64,000 bases of DNA from the NCBI GenBank assembly GCA_030549495.1, contig JAUIRK010001059.1:930001-994000 (forward strand). Direction: 5' to 3'. Shown here in pieces: positions 1-10,742 of this stretch. The position numbers and the translations under genes were made by a program. The notes below the pieces were generated by a model. It made no database searches. It had not been told where the DNA came from and saw only the letters and a list, made by a program, of their open reading frames with translations. Positions within the stretch are counted from its first letter, which is position 1; every line of letters starts with the position of its first letter. This DNA is from Nectonema munidae (lineage: Eukaryota; Nematomorpha; Nectonematoida; Nectonematidae).

Positions 1-1872
1 AAAATACAACAGATTTTTTGAAAGTGAGAACAAAATTTCCAAAAAAAAGGAGAATGAAATGAAAAAGAATATTTGGCGAAAGAAGTTAAAGCAAAATAGG
101 AGAGATGCCAGCTTACTCTGTTAAAGTGATGCAAACGGTGCCTAAAGGAATTATTTCAACGACATTTCCCCAAATTCGCATCCTTGGCTGAATGCTTCCA
201 TAAAAGCGGAATATCGGCGAATCCGCGTGAAAGCAACTCACAGGTGGGTGGTGAGAAACTTGTTCACAACAAATACGAAATCCCAAATCAGGTCTGAAAT
301 AGAATAAAGAAAATCAAATATTATTTAAAATAAATTTTATCATGCCATGTTTAAATGATTCTTTACAATTAAATTGATTTATTTTACAAAAAAAATTGAC
401 CTTTGACCCTCCTAAAAGGGTCATTTGATGTAGAAATTGATTTTTCTGTAACTTTGTCTAAAACATTGTACGCGTATATATTTTTGTGGGAAAATTTTTT
501 TTTGGAGAAAATCGTATTTTATGCATTACCGTGCAATCATCCTCATTGATAATCTTGTGTAGGTAAAAAAATCTATAAAAAAGATTTAAAAAAATCTATA
601 TGATTTTTTCTTGTCCCATTATTTTGATATGAATAAATTCAATTGAACTGTAAATGAGGGGTATCTCATATGCAATAACTATTGTGCATCACGCAACAAC
701 TTTATTTTTATTCTGATAAAACTTTGCGGAATGAATTTAATCTTGCATCTAATTTTGTGTTGTTGAAAAGAAGCGAGGCAGAAAGAATTGATTTGCTGTT
801 AATCAACATCCAAATGAATGTCTGCATGGAAAAGAAGCGCGCATAAAGAGCCAAATGAAAGAGTGTCACCTCTCCAATTCGTATGTTTCGCATAGAAGAG
901 GATTGAAAGGCTTGCCCACTCTGTTCCAATTCGTCGCCAGCCCAGATACAGAAAAGGCCGCGATGAACTAAATAAAAATAATGGTGAAGGAGTATGGGAA
1001 AAGCAAAAGCGAAAACAGCAACAAATGAGGGTAAAAACAGGGGCTCTCGTTTTTGGGAGTTCAGCCATCTGCAGAAATTGTGTGAATTTCCATTTTTAAA
1101 ATATTTGACGAGACAAAAAGTTTAGAAAACTCGTGGTACAACACTAATGCACGATACTTTCACAGACACCGTTCGATTCCTGTTTTCTAGGTATTTTCTT
1201 TGTGTGCAGTTCCATCCAATGCATTTGATTTTGAAGTAGTGAAGAAACTTCAACACTTTGGTTACTTGTGTAACCTGATTGATTGTAAAACTATGGATTT
1301 GATTTTTGTCTATAATAGAATAATTTTGACATAATTACTCATTTATTTTTTGAAAGAAATGGTCGTGGACTCTTTAACTTAAAACTTGTTTCTTAATAGT
1401 GAATTTTCAGTGCTTATGAATTTATAAGGCAGCATATCCCTCCATTAATTTCATCCGTAAAGCATTTGTAAAAGATGAAAATTTAAGAAAAAATGCATGT
1501 TTTCTCTTTTCTTCTTAGAGTTTACTCCAGAGATTTTTACCACAATTTTTGCTGTTGATATTTTTAGTGCACTTTTTAGAGGCGAGGGGTTTCCAAAATT
1601 AGGATAGGCGCGTGTTGACAAATTTGTTCTGTCTGCACAGAGCTCTAACGTATACACATTATTCCATTTTGGTTAAGTTTGTCATTGAATCTGAACAGTG
1701 TGCCAAAAAGGACACAGATATTACTGAAAAAATAATCAAAAACTGTTTTATCCTGAGAATATTTGCAAAGTGTTTTTAATAAAATAGCTAAGTTAAATTC
1801 ATTTAAAAGAACTTTTTTACTTGGGTTAAAACAGTTCACTCTTTTTCCTCAAATTGGGAGCGTTCGTTGTTG
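1..1872. other. AT-rich intergenic DNA, no gene seen
   Basis: Both strands carry only short open frames of biased composition and none resembles a known protein. No convincing exon with splice sites, RNA gene or bounded repeat was found. It ends at the target duplication of the hAT MITE that starts at 1881. Confidence 0.5.
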
Positions 1873-1880
1873 ATTCCATC

Positions 1881-2138
1881 CAGGGCCGGCCTTAGGCCAC
1901 TGCAACCTATGCGGCCACAGGGGTCCCCGCGCTTCTCATTTTTCATTTTGATGATATAATGTATGATTTCGCCAAATGCAAGGTTCGCAAAGTAAAGTTA
2001 CTTTGATCCTCATTTTGTGTTAATGAAAAGGTAATAAATTTCAAAATCTTATTTCTCACTTTTAATCTTTTTCCTACCCACACTGGGCCACGCGCAATCC
2101 ATTTTGCATAGGCCTCGCGAACACTAGGGCCGGCCATG
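1881..2138. mobile_element. hAT-type MITE with 8-bp target duplication
   Basis: The 258-bp element starts CAGGGCCGGCCTTAGG and ends in the imperfect complement (GGGCCGGCCATG). It is flanked on both sides by the exact 8-mer ATTCCATC (1873-1880 and 2139-2146). An 8-bp duplication and CA...TG ends are the hallmark of the hAT superfamily. It is GC-richer than its surroundings. The open frame inside it on the minus strand is not a gene: the element is far too short for a transposase, so it would have been moved by an enzyme encoded elsewhere. Confidence 0.8.
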
Positions 2139-2210
2139 ATTCCATCTATCTCTAAGCTTTATTGATATTTACTAAATATCAATTGTTGTAAACGAATATA
2201 CCCACACTTA

Positions 2211-2650
2211 CAGTGCCGTGCAAAAGTTATCGGCCACAACTAAGAACCATGTTCCCTTTATTCGTATTGTTTTTTAAAATATTATAGACGAAGCTTCAAT
2301 TAAAAAAAGATTGTGGTGAACAATAGAAATCTATGTCCGATAGACTAACTGCTATTTTCAGCGATGAAACGAATTTGAGTTTGATCATTCTTATGGATGC
2401 AAATGTGTTATAAGACCTAAAGGAATGAGGCATAACGAACGTTACTTCGAAAACATTTAATCATGAAAGATGTCATGACGTTTTTCAAAGGATTTATTTC
2501 TCAGTGGTGGCCCAAAATATATATCAAAGTACATGTCGTACAAGTTATCGTCCACGCTTTGATAGTGGGGTGAAATGGCCAGGTAGATCCTGGACTCTGT
2601 TTCCAGAACGATCATGATATCCGAGTAGATCGACTGCAGCGTCATAAGCA
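2211..2650 (+). mobile_element. Tc1/mariner transposon relic
   Basis: The left end reads CAGTGCCGTGCAAAAGTTAT followed by CGGCCAC, a terminal sequence typical of Tc1-like elements. About 150 bp inside, the plus-strand translation gives an FSDET-type segment (near 2358-2380), matching the 'FSDES/T' block around the second catalytic Asp of Tc1/mariner transposases. Broken frames resembling the following R-x-x-G region come next. The N-terminal DNA-binding half is missing and no right inverted repeat was found, so this is an internally deleted, decayed copy. The boundary at the right is approximate. Confidence 0.55.
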
Positions 2651-3545
2651 ATTCTTAACATGAAAAAGTCGTTCTTGCAAAATCACCATTTCTTCTCAAC
2701 TCCCTCTAATTTTGGTCTACCCTGTATAAAATGTAAAAATGCCCTCTTTAAACGTCAACACCGCTCTAGTTGGAAAGAACACAAACACGTGGCATATTTT
2801 TAGCATGAAATTATGTTAGTATGTTCATTGTTATTCAAAGGAAAAGAATTCTTATTATAACAGCCTTGAAGGCGTCGTGACAGAAAAACATTTAAAAAGT
2901 TAAGTTTATCATGGCAACCGTTATCATCAGTATAGGAAGTTAAATTTTGTTTTCACAGGATTGTCAAAAATGCTTAAAATTTACAAGGTCAATCAATAAA
3001 TATGAGAAAGGAATCATTTTAGAGAAGATGGAGAGCGCTAACTGTAAAAAAATGAAATGAAAGACATGCAACTCATACGCGCGAATTTGAAAATTTAAAA
3101 TGAGAAGCGAGAAAGAAAATAATATTTTATGATCAAGGTTTAGATTTTGAAAAATACATTACAGAAAAGGGTATTCTGTAATACTTACCGTGTGTATTGT
3201 GATAGGGTATGGTGAGTGTATTCTCAAACACTATGTAAGCTAGACTACAGATGTCCTTATTTTCGAGAATTGTCGCGATTTTCCGGAAACACAAGGGATA
3301 CAGAAAAATCAAGACTTTTCATTTACCTATTTTATAATATCAAAAAAGGAGGTTTCAAAAATCTAGCTACAAACATGATTAACTTTTTTAGTATAAATTT
3401 CTCCATTGGTATTCATATTAATTATTTGAGTGAAGAATAAAACATGTTGTACATAACTTTATTTTTCAAGCCCATATTTCTCCTGGTAAGGCGACTTAAA
3501 AACCTTGCATCACTCACTAATCTAACTCATTAGATTTGAATTTAA
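2651..3545. other. AT-rich intergenic DNA
   Basis: No recognisable gene or bounded repeat. One 74-codon plus-strand frame at 3216-3440 has no recognisable homology and low-complexity AT-driven codons. Confidence 0.4.
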
Positions 3546-3559
3546 AAATTCGGTTATCA

Positions 3560-3800
3560 CAACGTCTATTGGTTATCCAGTTGGAAACAAGCTCTACAAA
3601 GGAACTTATAATAAAAAGGAAATCGTGAAGAGTAGAAAAGAAAAGGAATACTTTTAAAACTTAATGTACTCATATAATAATAAGTTTATGGGAGGCGTTG
3701 ACATACTTGACAAAGCAATTGCTGGATATCATCCTCCTGCTATCAAGTGGAAAAATGGAACGTTCTTTGAGACAAACAAATGTTTATCGACTATTATGAG
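3560..3800 (+). mobile_element. piggyBac transposase C-terminal scrap
   Basis: Frames here translate to IGYPVGN and then to YNNKFMGGVDILDK (about 3675-3715). This is the conserved 'YN..MGGVD..D' block of piggyBac transposases that contains the last catalytic Asp, followed by a degenerate segment ending near IKWKNG where 'KKW' is expected. Only this part of the protein is visible and it is interrupted. A LINE fragment begins about 120 bp downstream, so the two are probably juxtaposed by successive insertions. Confidence 0.6.
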
Positions 3801-3919
3801 AGTTCCATAAGCATAGAAGATTCATAAAGCATTACTACGTGGAAAAATGGGAAAAAATTCCCATCTTTTAAATATATAGATACTAGAGAAAATCCTTCAT
3901 AATCAGTTGTATAATTATT

Positions 3920-5104
3920 TTGAATTTTAGTGAGTTTCAGTTTGGTTTTCGCAAGCTTAAAAACATTGAACAACTTCTTCCAATTTTTATTTCCGAAATT
4001 GTACAGAACTGGAATAGTAATTTTAACTTATTGAATATATTTTTGGATCTCAAAGCTGCTTTTGATTGTGTAAATCATGATTCTTTATTAAGAGAGCTTA
4101 ATTGCTATAAAATTGAACAATCCGCTATAGATTTAATTAGAAGTTTTTTAAATAATAGGAAATTTTCTGTTTTTTTAAGTAATAGTTTTTCTGACATATA
4201 TCACTGCAACCCTGTTGGAGTACCTCGGGGATCTTCTCTCGGGCCACTTCTGTTTATCATATATATAAATGAAACAATCAAAGTCATAAACAGAGATGTC
4301 TGTAAAGCTCTAGCCTTTGCAGATGACATAGTTCTCATCTTCAAAGTGGAAAATTTTTCAAGCATCGAAATAACAAATAAAAAGTTGTCTTTTTTGATGA
4401 GCTTTTCATTAATCATCAATTATTACTGAACTATGAAAAATGAAAAGGAATGTTGTTATCAGAGAAAAAAATCTCATTTTGTCATGATGTAAAAATTAAT
4501 AAGTATGTGCTTGAGTTGTTGGAAAAGTTTTGTTTTTTAGGCACTATATTTGATAATAGACTTCTTTGGAACGCGCGAGTTGACGCAGCCTGTAATAAAT
4601 TGAGTTATTTACTTGCTAAATTAAAGAAGTTGGAATCATCTTCCTGTAAAAATAAGACTATTGCATATAGATCCTTGGTTTTACCAGTTTAAATTATTCT
4701 CTAGTAAATTGGGGACACATTAATGTTAATAGAATATTTATAAAAATAGTGAATTAGCATTAAATCTGAAATATAATGCACATACCAGAAGTAAATTCTA
4801 TTTAACTAATGTTTTGTAAATACAGGACATCTATAAGTATAAATTAATCAATTTTTACCACGATATTATTCATGATTTCTTTCCAATAGACTACTAGAAT
4901 AAACTAATGTTTAATTATGAAATACACAATTATAATACTAGAACAAAATTTAGTTACTTTCATCCAAGGCTTAAATCAAAAAAATGCAAGCAAGTCATAA
5001 GACAGAAAATGATAGATTTAATAGAAAACAGTAAAAATATTAATATCATAGAATTGGCGCAATTAAATAAAAACTCTTTTAAAAGCTGCATCAAAAACAA
5101 ATGA
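3920..5104 (+). mobile_element. LINE reverse transcriptase fragment (jockey/CR1-like)
   Basis: This is a non-LTR retrotransposon remnant. The first frame (3920-4429) contains the RT blocks FQFGFRK, LDLKAAFDCVNHDSLL, PRGSSLGPLLFIIYIN and the catalytic FADD box (AFADDIVL). The next frame (4450-4692) carries the thumb region (FLGTIFDNRLLWN). A third (4907-5104) has HNYNTRTKF, the C-terminal 'HNYNTR' signature of jockey/CR1-type LINEs. Frames change between the three pieces, so it is inactive. Endonuclease and ORF1 are absent, as expected for a 5'-truncated copy. AT-rich DNA to about 5400 may be its 3' UTR. Confidence 0.8.
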
Positions 5105-6639
5105 TCAGAGCATTATGATAGGCCATGTATTATAGCAAATTGCTTTTCCTGTTTCACTTTTTAATGCATCACATTCAAAACAAAACACCCTATATTTTTG
5201 GCGGTAGCATTTTTCTCTACATAATATGTCAACGTATCATATATCATTTATTATATATCTGTTTATACAAATTGTCTATATAATATATATATATTTTTTC
5301 TCTTATAAATATTTATATATATTGTATTTCATTTTTGTTAATAAAATTTATATAAATGAACTTATATTTAAACATGGTTGTTTTCATATTTAATAAAAAT
5401 ACTAAACTTATTAAATAAATGTTGGAATTTTGTAAAATGATTTTATGTATGAAATGGTTACACACGGTAGCGACTTTGATTAGTCTTTGAGCGGGCCAAG
5501 CTAAACAAACTGTTTTTACTTATTTTTTATAATAATTTGTAACTTTGTCAAATACTTTGATTGTTATTTAACAACAAACATGTATATACGATAATAAATT
5601 TCTTTCTTTCTTTTACAAAATTCTCATCTTTGCAAGATCATCGTTGTAAATTTGGTAAAAAAAAATACAAAAATAACGAGTTGTTGACATCCAAAAGGCA
5701 AACGAATAAAAAAAGCTCATTCACAATACTTGAAACCAGTCAAAGTTAAGGTCGATATAGAGTTGGAAATAACACAAGACTAGACCTCTTAAAGTAGTAT
5801 ATTTTTGTTTTTCAAGTTTTTCAATAAATATAATTTTTATTAGTTTTGACTTAAAACCCCATTGTTCCCATATGGGAACACAGATTTTTATAAAAAAATT
5901 TAACTCCAGCTTTCTTAAAAAGTAAATACTTAAGTTTTGAACATTTTCGAATATATTAAAACACCTTGGTGGTAAATGGGTAAATTATCATTTTTATAAG
6001 AATAAAATTTTACTCGTCCTTTATTTTTGATCTTTATCTTTATGAGATCTATGATGATCATTTTAGGATTTAAAATTAGTTAGAAAAGAGTAAAAAAAAT
6101 TGGCGTATCGACATCAAAAAACACTTTAAAAAGAAAAGAAATAGGGAGGAAAGTTTGAAACAATTTTATTTAAAAAAAGAAAATAATATTTTGACATCAA
6201 AGGGTCTTTATCAATTGACTTCATGTGAATAAGTTACTTGAATGATAAATGGCATGGTACTTAGACCGTCGCCAAAAAATATGAAAAAAATTTTTCGCTT
6301 TTTTTTTCTTTCCATACGTTGTCATCTTATTCGGATATATAAAAAAACTAGTTCCCAAAGTTTCAATTTTTTTACTTGTGATTTGAAGACCGCTCATCGT
6401 AATTAAAAGTTATGGAAATAAGGGCAAAACCTCAAAGTATATATTTTATTTTTTCATCTAAAAATACCTGCAATGACCTACTATTATTTATTAGAAATAT
6501 TTATTTAAAAAATTTTTTTATACAGCCAAACTTTATTATGTTTAAAAAAATGTGTCGTAACATATCTAATATATTATGTTTCACACGAAGTTCAACTTTT
6601 TTATACGTGATATTTTCTTGCGATGAACCTCTACTGTCT
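5105..6639. other. AT-rich DNA with piggyBac-like terminal motif
   Basis: No gene seen. At 5851-5882 a TTAA is followed by AACCCCATTGTTCCCATATG then GGAACA. A related motif (CCATTGTTCTCAATGGGAAC on the minus strand) lies at 35851-35870 near another TTAA. This may be the end of a piggyBac-type element whose body is no longer recognisable. AT microsatellite-like sequence occupies about 5270-5300. The motif GCGACTTTGATTAGTCTT near 5470 recurs with one change near 31500. Confidence 0.35.
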
Positions 6640-7500
6640 GAAAAAGAAAATGTTTTTGTTCTCCTTTTTTTGTAACTTTATCATTGAAGTCATTAGCCAG
6701 TTTTACCATTCGTTCTGCACTGTCATTTATAACTTTGAGACTTTTAACAATTTTTGCCCCTCAATATAAGAAGGAGAATCAGTCCATTTAGAAGGATCTA
6801 GAGAAAGAAAAGAAAGATCTATTTGTAAGGTGTTGAAAAAGTTGTAGGAATTTGAAGTAAGAAAATGAGAAACATTTTTTTCTTTGACATTTTTACTTCT
6901 AAATTTTGTTAGGTTGCTATCTGAACTTTTTTCTTTGCAATGCTTTGGCCATTTTCAGTTTTTCTCTTTCGTTTCCACTAGAAAAGAAATAAAGAGGAGA
7001 TAAATGTTCAGATAAGTACCAAAGATGCGATTTAAGCAGCAATAGAAATCATCTAATCAACACTTCTATAATAATTTTCAAGTTTTTTTAAAGTGTCTAA
7101 ATCATTTTTAGGAGCTTCAACATGAATTTTGCGCTGAAAATCAGCTTATTATACTTCAATCCCTGTTTCTATTCTTTTTAATTAACTTGCTTCAAACCAT
7201 GACACTTCATACTTAAAAGCCTATAAAAGGTAGGCAGCTCCTGGACTAAAAAGTTTTTTAAAAAATAATTAAAATTATTTGAAACTAAGTCAAACTTTTT
7301 ATTTTTTTAGATTTGGCAGTACCTTTTGCCGGACAACAAGAGATCGCCTAGATTTAATTTTTTCATAACAGTAATTAGAGGGTATTACACATTCAAAAGT
7401 ATTTCATTCGAGGTTTCGCAAATATTATTACAATTTTACTCTTAAAGAGAAAAGCATATTTATTTTGAACTTTTAAAAATTGTTTGTAAATTATTATTAG
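6640..7500 (-). mobile_element. Relic of unusual hAT-like transposase (same family as 58015-61030)
   Basis: Minus-strand frames contain pieces co-linear with the element at 58015-61030. These include a PGAAYLL block (PGAYHRARW in the better copy), APKNDLDTLKKLENYYRSVD (APVNDLKLLCLLEDYHNVD), SHLWYLSEHLSPLYFFS (RHFWYLSEDLIPLAFYS) and a C-terminal KKENKNIFFFRQ-like end. The order is conserved but frames break repeatedly with many in-frame stops, so the copy is old. The N-terminal half and terminal inverted repeats were not found, and the edges are approximate. Confidence 0.65.
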
Positions 7501-8344
7501 GTCATAATGTTTACCATGACTATAGTTCACTTTGTATAAGAAAAGTGTCTGCTTTAGGTAATATTAAAAATCCATTGAAATAGATAGACAAGCGATTCGT
7601 TTTGAAAAAGATTGGCCGTTAATTTCCATGGATATGAATATGTATTATACGTATACATATATATGCTTGAGTTAAATCAATAGAAGGAAAATGATATATG
7701 CTTGCTGCCAGAGCGTCCGATTCTTAGATAATGATCGCTGATCTTGATAACATTCGAAATTGCGAAGGAAAAGGAATGCAAAGTAAGTCTTGCTGCAAAA
7801 CTCTGCCATATCATCATTCACTTATAATTACAAAGTAAACAGCAAGGAATTAAATTCTTTATTATGCTTTAGTCAGTGGAAGTAAGAATGGAGGAGTGTA
7901 GAAGCTGTTCTCAGAAATGCTCCATCACTATCACAAGACGTAAAAAGAAAGAGTGATGAGCGAGAATTCTCTACCACTCTTTAACTTTTTAAATCAATAC
8001 TCCTCCTTAATGAAAGCGATAAGTTAGTAATTGTGTGTAGTTTCAAAATTCAAAGCAACTAAATTCTCTTTACTGCATGCCATAGCAATAACGTTGCACT
8101 CATTCCACTTGTGATCCAGATACAAATGTAAGAACGAAGATAGAAAAAATCTACAAGGAATCCTCAGGAAAATTTCTGTTATATTAGAAGTTTAAACAAA
8201 TGAGAAAGGACGCGTATCAAATTTCTTGAAACACTCACCATTAATCCTTTTTATAGGAATAGCACACACATTTTTCACAACCTTTGATAAGAAATTTCGA
8301 GAAATTTTGCTTTAAAATAATATTTTGTATTTAGTTTAAAAAAA
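7501..8344. other. AT-rich intergenic DNA
   Basis: No gene or bounded repeat identified. A short self-similar TATA-rich tract lies near 7630-7670. Confidence 0.35.
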
Positions 8345-9200
8345 TTCTGCCTTAGACTCCGTTTGTAGAAGATTAATTGAGAGGACGTTGAGAAAAAAGG
8401 CGTTGGTTAGAGCAGTTATGAGTTTATATGAAAGTAAAGACACGTACATATCAAAATAGATAACTCAATTTCTAGTAAGTTTAGGATTTTATATGACAAC
8501 GACATATTTTTGGTCGCAAATTCTGATAGAGAATTGCAAAATAAAATGTGTATTTGAAAAGAAAGGCTAGAGAAAAAAGGACTAAAAATAAAGATGCATA
8601 AAAGTAAATGGATGAAAGTATGCGGTCTTTTTCAAGAATTTAGATCCTTATGGAGTTTGTGGTAAAAGAGACAAGAGAAATTCTATTATTTTTGTAAGTT
8701 GTAATACTAAAGGTAGTTGTTTCAATGTAAATCCACTAAGTTTGGAAGAAGAAGGGAGAATAGTGGTAGAGGATAGACTTTGTTATTTAAGCGAAGTTTT
8801 AAGCAACATAGGTAGTATTGAAGATTCATTAGAACACAGGATACGGTGTGCTTGGAAAAGATTTAAATCTTTAAGTAGTATTTAATGCAGTAACAGCTTT
8901 TCATTAAATTTAAGAGATTATTTAGATAAAAGCTGTATGAGATCTAGTTTGGTGTATGGAAGTCAAAGCTGGCCTTAAAACGAAATGGAAAAAAGAAGCC
9001 TAAATATTACAGAAATGAGGATGTTGAGACTTATGTATAGACTAGGTTTAAAATCAATAATAATATTATTTAAGAAAGCTCTGTGATGTAAATGGAATTA
9101 ATGTAGTAATTGAAACCAAGACTGAGATGATTTGGGCAGATAAATAGAAGACATATAGGAGAGTTTATTAGGGAAATATATGAAGTAAAAGACACTAGAG
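8345..9200 (+). mobile_element. Decayed LINE, RT C-terminal region
   Basis: Mixed plus-strand frames spell out a common LINE type: LRKKALVRAVMSLYE (RT), then FLVANSDRELQNKM and RLEKKGLKIKMHKSKWMKV (thumb). After these come PYGVCGK..RNSI (the Cys-rich segment), LCYLSEVLSNIGSIEDSLE and SLVYGSQSW, ending in FGQINRRHIGEFIREIYEVK. The palm segment between the VMSLYE block and the DD box is shortened, so an internal deletion is present along with many frameshifts. The 3' end of the same element seems to resume at 10525 after an insertion. Confidence 0.65.
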
Positions 9201-10524
9201 TTCTCTCATCTATGTTTTGTGTATATTTTCATTTTTCCAGATACTAAGCTTTCTTACTTGAATCTTCTAGTCTTTTAATTATAAAATTTTAACCTTCCTA
9301 TTTTGAACTTATTCTTAAGTCTTATTTTTGAAAATTTCATCTCTAAATTATGAAAATATGAAATTTGTCTCTTATTCAAAAGATAGTTTACTCATTTTTC
9401 TTGTATCCAATACTTATGGGTCTCGCTGTATATTGTCAGTATACAAAGGACCGCATTCAGAGCTTAAAAGTTCAATAAGAAAAAGGAAAAAGAAACGTTT
9501 GTAAATTTTCATTTATGCATCTTTAAATATTAACAAATAATTTTGTAACTCTATTATTCCATCTTATTATGACAAATCTTTTAAAAATGTCTTCATCATA
9601 ATTGTCCTAAGTAATATTCTTTCGTTATACTTCCAATATTTCTAGAGGTTGATCTTTGTCAAATAAGTTTTTCAGATTCGAAACCAACGCAATGAAGTCG
9701 AACCATTAAGTAATCGACCAGACTCCATCTTTTATAATTTTTAGATTCTGACTCCATACCATCAAATTATCATTTCTACTGGTAAAGGTACCGTGAGTAT
9801 TTTCTCAGAATTATACTTTTATGTTAGTTCTAGTTTTAACTTTTTCGAAGCATTTTCGTATCTAGACAACAGTATTCACGACTAATTTGCGAGGATTGAT
9901 ACACAAATTCAAATAGAAAAAAGATTAAACCACTAAAAAGCATTAGAATTAGATTAACTTATGAGAATGAAAAAGAACGACTACTACAGCTGTATTATTT
10001 TTATCCACAAGAGAATAGGTTTAGTAAGACAGATAGTAGATACCTAAAACAAGTTTTCTGTATTACATGATACAACATACAGCGAAATATCGAGGGACAA
10101 TTTGATAGAAGTCCACCGATATCGGCACACAAGAAATACGCTCAAATTTTTTTAGCAAAAATACAAAACGGATGAACTATCATATCTATATTAAGACGAT
10201 ATATTTTTTCTCAAAAGAACATTTCAGAGCCATAAAGTACACACTGAAAGTATACTTAATCGGAGTTTGGGAGAGAAGGCGTTACCCTTGCGAGGGCTTG
10301 ACCGTAGTTGGGAGCTCAGAGCCCCGTTCCCTTGACCAACAGGCGTTAACCGCTATCCCCAAATAGACTTTGGATAGGTGACTGATATATATAATTATAA
10401 ATGTGGAATCCGAGTTGGTGTTATTTTTCTAAATTCGACTCGACACCCTTAGCAGAAAATATAGCTATGATTCCAACATTACAAAAAAGATCATTAAAAA
10501 GAAGCTTATAAAAATAAAACTTTA
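9201..10524. other. Probable insertion splitting a LINE; content unknown
   Basis: The LINE protein reads ...IYEVKDTR up to about 9200 and continues as GKSKGRPKM from about 10525, so about 1.3 kb appears inserted between. No coding homology was recognised in the insert. On the minus strand at 10270-10370 there is a GC-richer tract containing GCGGTTAACGCCTG, which resembles a tRNA-type A box. A tRNA-derived SINE is possible there but a good B box was not found. No clear target duplication was seen. Confidence 0.35.
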
Positions 10525-10742
10525 GGTAAGAGTAAAGGTAGGCCAAAGATGGCATGAATAGAAATAGTCAAAAAAGACACGAGCAAAGGACATTTAGTAT
10601 TAGGGGACGAGCAAAATAGAGATGAATGAAGCCGCAAAATAATGAGAGATTAGATGCCATAGTGGTAAAAACTGGCTAAACCTCAGCGTACTGGGAACAT
10701 TAGCCGTAAAATAGATTATTATTATTATTATTATTATTATTA
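10525..10742 (+). mobile_element. 3' end of LINE with ATT-repeat tail
   Basis: The plus-strand translation gives KSKGRPKM, IEIVKKD and EQNRDE, the usual C-terminal 'GRPKKTW..VVKKD....DR..WR' ending of the LINE type at 8345-9200. It is followed by about 60 bp of 3' UTR and a run of ATT repeats at 10714-10742. Such microsatellite tails are common at LINE 3' ends. It contains in-frame stops. Confidence 0.6.
10714..10742. repeat. (ATT)n microsatellite
   Basis: About nine ATT units, read directly; probably the tail of the LINE 3' end immediately upstream. Confidence 0.9.

Noticed and set aside
799-1068. 89-codon minus-strand frame with Cys/Phe-rich peptide
   Set aside because: No recognisable domain, no homologous pattern and no splice context; likely chance.
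1943-2137. 64-codon minus-strand frame starting MAGPSVREAYAKW
   Set aside because: It lies wholly within the 258-bp hAT MITE and begins in its terminal repeat.
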